In this document: in pieces, positions 24,201 to 36,200 of the stretch | Position numbering within the stretch: the first letter of the stretch is position 1 | How the letters are laid out: every line of letters starts with the position of its first letter | Source of the DNA: Actinia tenebrosa | Lineage: Eukaryota; Cnidaria; Anthozoa; Actiniaria; Actiniidae | DNA length: 64,000 bases | Assembly: GCF_009602425.1 (NCBI RefSeq) | Contig: NW_022260135.1 | Coordinates: 124,557-188,556, forward strand | Direction of reading: 5' to 3' | Notes under the pieces: generated by a model | What the model was told of the DNA's origin: nothing | The model's database searches: none | Seen by the model: only the letters and a program-made list of their open reading frames with translations | Position numbers and translations under genes: made by a program

Positions 24201-27200
24201 CTTTAATAAACGTTTGCTGAAAATCAGCGTCGGGCAAAGCCGTATATGGGCCTGGAGTGTGACCTCTGAAAAATTAAATAAATAAGTTAAAGTCCATAAA
24301 ATGTGACAATTAGATTAGGTGTCTATGAGCCCCTTACCATTAAAAAAAGATGATCGTTTTGATAAGTACATGTCTATCTTTTTCGTGCGAGTTTAACACA
24401 ACAATTTGCATGGTCTTATTGCTGTAAAATAAAAGCAAACTTTTGGCCCTCTATGTTTTTAAGATCTCTGTAAGCGAGACAGGACTGCCATTGAACGTGG
24501 TCACGCATGTAAACCACACAATCAGTCTAAGCATTTGCTGATATTTCATAGACCAAAGGTAGTACCTTCTACTCAGATATTTTAAGATCCTGAGTATAGG
24601 TTGCTATCAATAGACGTCACTTCCGGTAATAGCTCTTTTTTCATGGCTTGTAGAATCCTGGAGGTTGTTTTGATCTCTTGTTTTCTGGTTTGATGTCGTG
24701 AAAATAGTCAAATACAATAGTTTGAGGACTTATTTTGACATGTCTTGACTCAGCATCCGCTAGTTGCCCCCCAGTTAACCGCTTGTTTGCCCCCCAGTCA
24801 ACTCCAAAAAGTCACGTGATTGATAGTAAGCAATTAATCTGATCATAGAGTTTACAGACTGGGGCATCACTCTACCAGCCTGAGTGGTGGTACTTTTGAC
24901 ATTTTGGAACTATTTTACTACAACTCACTTGACACGCGTAAATAGTTTTCCGATGGCCTTTCCTTTTCTGTTCAAAATCAAATTACAATTTCCTTGATTT
25001 TCACTAACTACTTTCGATGTCTCTGTCCAGAATAATTCAACTAAAAAACAAAAAGATAGTTATAAATCATTATTAAGTATTAATTATTAATTATAGTTCC
25101 ACTATCTGAACCCCTACTTGGCGGTCAAAAGGATGAAAAAAACCCCAACTGGTTAACTGAACCTCATAAACTATTTCAATCCTCAAGATGAGGAAACTCT
25201 TTTGTTTTGTCTCCCAGATTCTGGGTTTCAATCAGGGGATAAAAGCCTTTGATTGCGAATCTTATTATCCGCTCCAAATAGCTGTCAAACACTGACCATC
25301 ATGTGCTGTCAGCCAGAAAAATTCAATTGAAAAACTTTTGATTCAGCTGATGAACATTCCAAACGATAAAGGAAATGACGTCATATGAGTCCAAGCAATC
25401 TCAGCACAAATGAAATAAGTTATCTAAGACCTTACTTACATTTTGAAGTACAATAGCGAGCACAAACAAGTGGAGACGAAAGCTCGTAGACATAGAAGTA
25501 GCGACAATTTCGGACACGAATGTTGTGAGAACGATTGCAGCATTGCCCATTCTGGTTGTAGCAGATGCTGCGTGACACTCTACGTTCATTTTCATAGGGA
25601 TGACTGGCATTCATCCACAACGTAGTGTTAGCACCACATTTGTTAAAAGACGCACAAGATGTTGCAAGTTCAGTGCCGCTTGGACCAACAATACGATACC
25701 ATCCTTTTGGAATGTTGTCACACTTTGCAGACCCGACTGTCACATCATTCTCGAAGCGATCAGTTGCATTGAGAGTCTTGTGTACATAGCATTCTGAAAA
25801 TATAGATAAACGTTCGTTAGAGACTTTGTACAGTCACGTGCTTCATGGCATCCATGTTGGATAACAGTCTGGGTTCAATAAAAAGCTGATAGAAATCTGG
25901 GTGTATTTTCAGGAAAGCGTTTTATTCCATGATATTTTACTCTCTCATCGTGATCCACAATGACCCTGATCGGCACGTTTAATCGGATACCCTGCAGATT
26001 CAAGTCAGGGTACGGCTAACTCATAGTTCGACTGTGTAAGAGTTTGTGGTAGGAGGAAAACCGAAGAACCCTGGAGAAAAACCTTGATTCAAGGGAGAAA
26101 CCTATCAAACGCATGTGATGGCGGGTCAAGGGATCAAGCCCGACATTCCAGTCACAGGGGCGCGCGGGGAGCGGGTAATCCACAACCGGCAGAACAAAGC
26201 CTGGGAGTGGATGAACAAACAATGAATGGTGAGATAATACAAAGAACGCAACGCACATGTAGAACAATACACATTTTTCACCATAATCCATGCTTTCTTT
26301 GTTTTTGTTACTTTGTCCAATCCCAAGCTTCGTTCTGCCAGTGGACACCGACCCGGTCACAGGCAAGTGACCTAACACTACACCACCCTTCTTTCCCATT
26401 ACTATACAAACCATCATCATCATCTTTGATCGTTACAACTGTTTGTGTGATATTCTCGACGTGTACGTTGGCAAAGCTATCCAATACTTCTACAGTAAAA
26501 GACTCATCGCCGCCAGACTCGTAAATATCATCTTCCACAAGTGGAATTATAGCATCAACTGTAGATTGTCCAGGTGAAAATGTTACCAAAAGGGGATTAA
26601 AATCCTGATAATCTAATGTAGACTTTGCTGTTCCATCAGAAATAGAGACACTGGAGAAGAAAAAAAACATATCATGAAACTAATAACTGGATTCCCTAAA
26701 CTTGGCCTCTTTAGCTTGGGGGAGTTTTTAAGAGCAGCAAAGTAAAGGTTATTTAGAGCAGTCTTAAAACTAAAACTAGTCGGTTCAGAGATTGTATACA
26801 AGTTGGTAGAGTGTTCCATAGTTTAGGAGGTAGTTTGTTGAAGTACAAGTCCTCAAATAGTTTTGTTTTATTGAATGGTACAAACAAGTCCATATTGCAG
26901 CTGTTGTGTGTGGAGCAAGATTCAGGCTTTGCTTTCATACGTTACTTTACAGGATTTCTCTGGTGCGTGAAAAAAATGCACTATTATTGCAACAACATTG
27001 AATGCATTCCGCAATCAAATGAGAGTAGCATTTTCTAGTTCGTATTTGCTGTTCTTCTCAGAAGACAGATGTAAGCACTATTAAATAATTAAAACTATAA
27101 AATAACTAAGTAAATCAATCTCGCGATCTGATTGGTTGGGTACGCGTGCTTTATGAGGCACGCAGGCGCACTTTCTATTGCGTCATTCCTATCCAAGATT

Positions 27201-30200
27201 TCTTCAATAAAACGTACTTACTTGATCGCTAGATAAGGAAAGCTTTCAGTTCGTCGCACAGGTATATTAGCTTGGGCTTCGCTTTCTTCAGCTGAGATCG
27301 CCATGGATAGAAGTTCTACTGAAACTATAAAAAAGAAGGCGTGTAGATTATAATGATGGCGGTTTTTTTCTCACTTTGGGGGAATATCAGCTTTCTATTA
27401 TTTATTATACTCTACAAAATTACTCGATTCTGATTGGACAAGAAAAGTACAATTAAATCGTTAGTCGTACTTTGTAGAGTCCCAATCACAGCCATTCTCA
27501 ATCACACGCGCCGCTCTTTTGGTGGACGTCAATCAAGGCGTTTCAATGACATTCTATAGCACGTGCCATCATAGCTTTGCGTTTTCCCACAATATTATGG
27601 AAACGCCTTGTGATTGACGTCCACCAAAACCTTCGTCGCGACAGAAGCAATCGCTAGGGGCGCGTGCGATTGAGAATGGATGTAAGTTGCTCAATTTAGT
27701 TGAGTGTATCATAAACACAAAATCGCACGATCTTCTTGTACAATTCGGAATTTATAGATACTCATGATGTTTTGTAAGTTTTTATTTTTATTTTTATTTG
27801 TTTTTATTTAGCTTCGCCAATTAAACACCCACGCATACACACGTCATATATAAATATATGCATGCAATGGCAGAGAATCCACTACCGCATGTATACCAAT
27901 GACAGTGGTCCCTAAAGGCTCATCCAATTTTGAGAACTTTCAAAGCATCTCTCGTACCTATGAATTCCGAATTCTACTCGAGATCGTGCGATTTCCTGTA
28001 CAAATAACCACTGTCAATTGAAAGAATATTTCATTACAAATTTTTTTGGAAAGATTCACTACTTTTGACAAAATATCACGATCAGTTATGAAAGGCCAAA
28101 ATTAAAGTGATTCGTATGTATGTTTCCTGGGGGCTTCATATCCTTGTTTTGGTGTATGTTAACATTTTATAACCCTCATATCTTCTCATGGATTTTTGAC
28201 TGGATCTCAATACTCACGCATGTTATCTACGTCATCAAGCCCTATCATTTCAGAGAATAGACCTAATCGGTGTTGCTATGAACGTTTCCACCCAATTCAA
28301 ACCACCGATGTTCGTTATATTTTGGTTTCACGTTGCATCGTAGAGACAAACGCTTCTATTCCCAGAAGGTTTGAATTGGGTGGTAACGTACATAGCAACA
28401 CGTTAGCCGATTAGGTCCATTACATCTAGAAAAATTATTCTTAAGGAATATTCTAATTTATAGAATATATATCATATGTCATTATGACAAAGGTCTTAGC
28501 ACCTCAGTATTTCAAAAACAAAATGTCAGAGCCATAAGCAACAGTCCCTTCCGAGTTCCAAGAATAGTTGAAACTACTTATGTTTCTTATTATAATTCTC
28601 TTTCACAACTTTCAGTGTTAATTGTGATCATAGAAACCATTTTAAACATACATCAGTCTCGGAATGCACTATCCCATACCTATGGTGGCACCGACAACCT
28701 TTTTGAGTGAAATTGGTAAAACTTGATGATTAGGTTTTTGTCTTTTCTATGAAGAAGGGTTTATCAAATTGAGTTGGTCCTCCCAGTATATGAAGCAGAA
28801 AGATTTAAATAAAGCCTTCTTTTCAAAATAGATTTGCCAGTGACCACGAACAAGGACCATTTATCATCTGATCGAAATTTGAGACTAGCAATACAAGCTT
28901 TCCCAAAGGTGCTAGCCAAAACAAAATAATGGTTCTTGCATGATTAATATTATTACTGTACTATACCTTTCTCGCCGCAATAACGAAGACTACAATGATG
29001 ACTTTGATGAAACTTATAAACAAAGAATGGGCCACAGTTCCGTACATGGATTGGCGTTGAAAATTCACAGCACGTGTTCCAACTAAAACACACTGTACGA
29101 TTAACTATACCCTCATTAGGACTAGGATGAGTACCATTCATCCATCCAGTACCATCCGCTTGACAATACATTTTCTTCGTGCAAGTTGTTGCTATTTGTG
29201 TCCCTGCATCGCCAACAAAGCGATACCATCCTATTTTATCCATGTCACATTTAACCTCGCCAGATAAGGGTGTAGTCCGCAAGCGGTCGCCTGAACTCAA
29301 GCGAGTGTAGCCCTTGCACTCTGGGAATAAGAAGGTCGGTGATGACGAGTGAAAATAAGATCAATACCAACATCCACATACCAACACCCACATACCAACA
29401 CCCACATACCAACACCCACATACCAACACCCACATACCAACACCCACATACCAACACCCACATACCAANNNNNNNNNNNNNNNNNNNNNNNNNNNNNNNN
29501 NNNNNNNNNNNNNNNNNNNNNNNNNNNNATACCAACACCCACATACCAACACCCACATACCAACACCCATATACCAACACCCACATATTAACACCCATAC
29601 CAACACCAACTACCATACCAACACCCACTCCCCCATACCAGCTCCCATACCAACACCTATACTAACATATAATTACAACATACATACCAACACCAACATC
29701 CATATTAATGTTCTTGAAAAAGTATGATACGCTTTGGTACTCTTGTGTACACTGATTCTTTTGACACTAATTTTAAATGACAGGAACAACTTTATTACCT
29801 ATACTGTCGCATCCTCCGTAGAGCTCAAGCCTGATTGAAACATATGTTTGATAAGATTTTGGCAAAATCCTGACGTATCGAGCGAAGATAGGCGGATCAA
29901 GAACATTAAAGACGATGGTATTCTGGTCGGTGTTGCCTTTGAATACTTTCTCATTCAATCTATTTTCATATTCCATCAGGTTGCCCTCAATAGTGCCGTA
30001 CTCTATTGAATAGTCCATCACCCATTGGACCAAATCTGGATGACCTTGTGTAGCGATACGTGATACTGTAGTTGGCTGGAGCAAATCAACTTGTATCCAA
30101 CTAGTATTTACGGCGATCTCCAACGGAGCCCACGCTCCATTAAGATTAACGCCTTCTCCTCTGTTACCAAGTCTGGCGTAGAAGGGTTCATAACCACTTG

Positions 30201-33200
30201 AACGGCTTGTAGAAGCAGTTATGGACTCATTTGGAAGGGCTCTACTTTGCATTCCAAGTGCCTGATCGCAAAATTCTAGTTCACACAGTCAAACAAAAAA
30301 AGAAAGACTCATTAAGGCCGATTTAGACGGTACGATTTTCGCCTACAACTATCGTATACAACACGCTCGCGTCTGTCGAAGGCGAGTTGTAGGCTTGATT
30401 TACACGCTACGACTCGAGTTGTAGGATGGCGCGAGCGTGTTGTATACGATAGTTGCAGGCAAAAATCGTACCGTCTAAACCGNCCTTTAGAATAACTAAA
30501 CTATTTTCAAGCTCCTACAGTGGAAGTGGTGACTCTTCTGAGATCAGGATAGGAATAAGTTTGAAAATATTAGTGTGAATGGCCGCTGGTAAGACACGAG
30601 TAATAAAAATTAATTAATTAATTCCGTTATTAAGTAATAATAATGATATCTATTTATAAAGCGCTCTTTTACCATATGCATATGTTCAAAGGCGCTTCAC
30701 AATGAGTTTTTGAACGAGGGGTGGTTAGGCACTGAAAGTGGTCCACTGCCAGGGTTTCTTTACGTCCTCAGTGGTTTTTTTACGTCCCTCCGATATTGGT
30801 TGTTAATGATGAAGTGTGGAGAGACGGGACCGCCATTTAAAGTGATCATCCAAGCCACTTGATTAAGCTTGGTTTTCACTTGCGCCGGGATCGGCCAAGT
30901 CGGTAGGATCAACAGGTTTTTTACTTTCTTCCGATTCTGATGTTTACGACAAATGAAAGCTAATATATCGGGAGCGCGCAGAGCAGACAACCAATCAGAA
31001 TTTTTTTCTTCAGGCTCTCTCTTTGATGTTAGAAAAGCACAAATCGAGGCTTCTGCTTCCGATTCCGCCTATGAAGATCGATTTTCAATTGCATTAACTG
31101 TTTATGTATGATTCCGACTCAGAATCTGAATCCGATCGCGACTCAAGTGAAAACCAACCTTTCGCCTGCGAGGAAGACTAAACCTAGGTATGCTTCAAGA
31201 GAGTGAGCCCACCATCACAGGGGTCAGAAGCGTGGCATTAGCAGCGCATGCAAATTACCCATATGGTTACCCGAAAATATTTAGAATCGTAGATAGTCTT
31301 AATTACCTTGAAGACACCCGTACAGCTCCATTCTAAGTGCAACCGCACCATGGTAGGTTTGTGGTAGAAGTCTGACATATCTTGCTAGAATTGGTGGATC
31401 AAGAATACTGGATACAACATTATTCTGATCAGTGCTGGCATTGAATACTGTACCATTTTTATAGTCATGCAACTTTCCATCACGTATGCCATATAGTAGA
31501 CTATAAGTTTTGACCCACTGAGAAACATCCGATCTGCCTTGTACTGCGATACGAGTGACTGTTGTCTCGCTGGATAGTTCTATTTGTATCCATGGCGAAT
31601 TATCGTTTTCCGCAGCTCTCCAACCGCCAGCCAAGGAGTCATGCATCATCAAACCAAGACGACCACGTGAGGCTGAAGTATTTGAGCTGAATGCCGATGA
31701 AGCTGTTATCTTCTTGTCAAGGATAATTCCAGTTTGCATTCCAAGGGGGTCGTCACAAGGTTCTATGAAAATTCGTTGGAAACCAATTAGTATACACTCA
31801 CTTTCAATATCATCGTCGGGTTAAAAATGTAGAACATAGCCGAGACCGAAAGATATTCAGGGAAATGATATTATATAAGGATTTATAAAATATAAAATTA
31901 GGAATGCGTTGTTATCGTCAACCAATATGTTGGCTATGACGTAACATGTATCACAAGAATACACTTTTTGTTTCAGTTTCAGTGTTCTGTGTTTTGAGCC
32001 TGACAATAAAAAAAAATTCCCCCCCCCCCAAAAAAAAATCTTGGAAATCCTAACTTCATTTTTCCCTCAATCAGCACGGTCTTGTTTCTTCTTGCACTGT
32101 TCGCGATCACTCAATCATAATATCGAGAGCTAACTAACTATTCACCTCGTAGATTGAACAATAACCCCGGAGCTCCTCCCTATAGGATTTGTAGACGGGG
32201 CCAAAAATTGAAAATAGTCTTTTTACCTGGTACGCATCCATACAGCTCCCATCTCAGTGACCGTGATACTTCAAAAGTTAATGGATAAAGCCTGATAAAT
32301 CTTGCTGTTAAAGGTGGATCAAGATCATTTGTTACAGTAGTATTGTGGTCGGTATTCGCTGGAAATACTTTGCCGTTTTCATAATCGATGAACGTCGTAT
32401 TTTCTTTGTACAAGCCGAACCCAAGCTTGTAGGTTTTAACCCACTCAGGCGCGTCTGAACGTCCTTGTGTGTCGATGCGTGTTACTCTATTTAATTTTGT
32501 TAACTCCACTTGAATCCAAGGGTTTCGATCGGTTGGATCGGGAATCCATGCACCAAGCCCTGCATTATCCACCGTTGTGTCAAGTCTGCTACGTACAGCC
32601 GAATGGTTAGCGCCGAGTGCCGTAGACGAGGAAATCTTGCTGTCTGAAATAGCTTTACTTTTCATTCCAAGTACGTTAACCTTGCACTGAAAGTCTAATA
32701 TAATAGAAATTAATAAATATTGGTTAAAGTAAATTTTGTATTGCTGAGTTTCAATGAACTGATATAAGTCTCTTCGTCTCTCATTATCTGCTACAAATGG
32801 TAGCCAAACACTACAAACGACTGTCAAAAACTTGATAAAACCCTTACGTTAAAAAATTTGATTAAAACCGGTCCAAAAAAAAAAAAATTATTAAAGTTGT
32901 ACGACGGTTCCTGCTTCGTATAACCGCGATTTTGCCGTGTCGGACTAGCGCCCAATCTCGTATCCAGAGCCTGCATATCTTCTGGCCTGCGGCGAAGAAC
33001 GAGTCTTCACCGCTGGCCAGAAGAAGCGCAGGTTCTGGGTACGAGATTGACTAGCGCTGTTCTCATGACCGAGAAACGTTTTATGGGCATACCACATCGT
33101 GACGGCGCCTATATCCGAGCATTTTGTTTGGCTATGACCATGATTGATTCATGTCATACCGTCAGTTTCATACCGTCAGTTTCATACCATGCATGCCGTC

Positions 33201-36200
33201 GATTACGAAATTGACTCTAAATTGATAAGGTGAACAATAATGTCTCCCGGCCGTTACTGTTATAAGTCAGATCAGTCTTGTTGGTTACTAAACTTGACAT
33301 TTATAATATTCATATGTGAACAATGTCAGCACAAAAGAAAAACTCGTAGTGTAAATAAGCATTGACTAGCATAAACCAAAACAAAAGAAAGCATTGGAAT
33401 TATTGTCTACTACATTGTATAATTCTTAGTCGTGCTATTTTTCACGGATGCAAAATTACTTTTTAGCTGAAATGTTTTGGGTATACTACTTCAACTAAAA
33501 TGAAGATTATAATCTGATAGAATAAATAATATATATATATTCTTCCTTTCTTCCTTGCCTTCTTCCTTGCATTCTTCCTTGCATTCTTCCTTGCATTCTT
33601 CCTTTCTTTCTTCCTTCTTTCCTTCCTTTCTTCCTTCTTTCCTTCCTTTCTTCCTTTCTTCCTATCTCCTTTCCTTTCTCCATATGTACCTCCCTGCTTC
33701 CCTGCCTCTTTCCCTACCTTCATTTGTCCATTTGTTCACTTCTTCATTTACTCACTCATTTATTCATTTGCCAGTCATTTCTTTTTTTCATTTTCTTATT
33801 CTTTCAATCTCAGACCAACTCTCTTACTCACATCTTCACTCAATCAACTATTTTTTTCATTTTTCCTCTCCTAGGAATGTGAGTATCTTCATAGTATTGC
33901 ACAGTGTCTACAACTGATGGTGAGGATAGAGTCTTACAAACAAGCCTTCTTCAAGATGGAGGGCATCACCAGGTAATCATCTTCAGATCTTTAGTCAAGC
34001 CTGTTATAAATCTTGCTTTCTAATTGGTTGCGGGCACATCCATTTTGAGAATATGCACCACACACTTTCTTTCTATTTTGACATTTTGTATCCAGTTCTA
34101 AAGCACTTAGGTATTGGCAGAACATTTGAGAAGTGTTGAGAAGCAGTTCCGCTACGAGTCGGTCATACTTCCTTTCTGACTCAACATTACTGACAAAAGA
34201 CCAGCAAGGAAAAGATTTGACCAGACAAGTTCCAATCTGACCAGACATTGTTCGATGACTGGTCCTTATTTTAAGCCCTCTATAACTCACTAATTAAACT
34301 TTCAATACCACACTTATTTTAATTGACATTGCCAATAATTAACCACCTCAGTTTGACATCATCAGCAAAATCACAAGATTGGTCTTAACCAATATTATGC
34401 TTGAATTTTTGACAGTTTACATATATTAGACATTAAAACACACAGCACACTCACACATTTTCTATCTCTTACTGTAGATTAATACTGATTATTTCTTGTG
34501 TATTTTGATCAAGTGTTGTAGCCACATTGTTGAGGATTAACATTGGGTTCCAGCTTCAATATCAGCTAATATTCATTTTGTGGCTGCTCTCCTTTGATCC
34601 AAGAATTGCCGAGAGAATGGTTGGGTAAGTCCTCAATGCACAATTCCAGAAAATTTCCATACCCCACCATGGAGGAAATTGTAATTTCCCATGGGAGGGG
34701 AGTTCAGAAGAAAGTGAATTAAAACGTTTATATGGAAGAAAATGTATTCAAGGTTCCTTCATTGTGGGATATGGAAATTTTCTGGAACCACACATTTGCC
34801 AAAAAAATCTTTTTACATTTATTTTTGTCATTATGAGACCAACGTGGTTTCGAATGTCTTAGCTTTTGGTTTCTGTCAAACAAAAAATACAGATAGTCAC
34901 CATTATCGTAATCCTTATCACCATCATTACCATCATCATTATCAACATCCTCATTATCATCAATATCGCAATGTCATCATCGCTATCATCACCATCATCG
35001 TCATCCTCATCACCATCATCACCATTATCATCATTCTCATTATCATCAATATCGCCATGTCATCATCGCTATCATCACCATAATCATCATCAACATCATC
35101 ATTATTCTGTAGACCATCTTCTTAATGCATACATATGCCGTATATTTCTAGGAACAATGCGGTGATTCCAGTGTTAGCAGACATTCTGAGGGAGTCAGAG
35201 AAAGAGAAGGTCATAAGAATCATTATTGCAACTATGAGGGTGAGAAACTAGTGATTATTTAATAGTACGACCTACAGTCAAGTCCTAACCCTTGTCCTTA
35301 ACCCTTGTTGACTGGAGTCTGGTTAAGATCACCAATGCTGAACAGGTCGAAGGGTAGAGACCAGAAAAAGAGTGATCCACTGGTCCTTGAGGTTGGGGGT
35401 TCGGCAAGGACCCTATCTGTGAAAATAGAATTGTGCCTTTTGATGTGAAGAGGGATGATGATGATGATGACGTATTTACATGTGTTAGCTAAAATAAAGA
35501 CTTTGACTTTGACCAGATTAACAGGTTTGGTTTCGTTCTTGTCGCCGCTGCTGCTACTGTTATTATTATTGTTGTCGTTGTTGTTGTTGCTGTTATTGTC
35601 GTTGTTGCTGCTGTTGTTGTTGCTGTTGCTGTTGCTACTGTTATTATTATTGTTGTCGTTGTTGTTGTTGNCTTCCTTCCTTCCTTCCTTCCTTCCTTCC
35701 TTCTTCAATCACAAGCTTTGTCCTACTGGTAGTGTGCAACCCACTATATTCATATGCGATTTATATTACCTGCAACACATCCATAAAGCTCCCATCTCAT
35801 TGTAACATGGCCATAGAACTCCTTTGGAATAACCCTGATATACCGCGTTATGATCGGTATTTCAAGAAAATTGGTCTTAACAGTATTTTGATCAATATTT
35901 CCATCAAATATCTTGCCATTCTCAAAGTCGATTAAATTATGTACATCAAAACCAAATTGTACGGCATACTTCGTAACATATTCGTTCAAATCTGCTCGTC
36001 CTTGTGTTCCAATGTGAGTAACAATAGTTGGTTGTAGAAAATCCACTTGTATCCAACTATTTTCTATCAGGTTTTTATTAGCAGGAGGAGACCATCCACC
36101 ACCTAAACTCCCGTCTCTTTGTGTATTGAGCCGACTACGCACAGCCAAATAATTTGAGTCGAGAGCTGAAGAAGCCTGTATTTGACCGTCCAGCATCTTT

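Noticed and set aside
26016-26524. Open frames of 135 and 146 aa next to Calx-beta domain 1
   Set aside because: One is the shadow of the Calx-beta exon and the other reads an intronic insert; the splice model explains the coding part.
29251-29665. Open frames on both strands made of repeating Tyr/Trp/Gly/Val or His/Thr/Pro
   Set aside because: They are translations of the 14-bp minisatellite across an assembly gap.
34742-35805. Histidine-, serine-, leucine- or asparagine-rich open frames
   Set aside because: They come from ATC, GTT and CTTC microsatellites.
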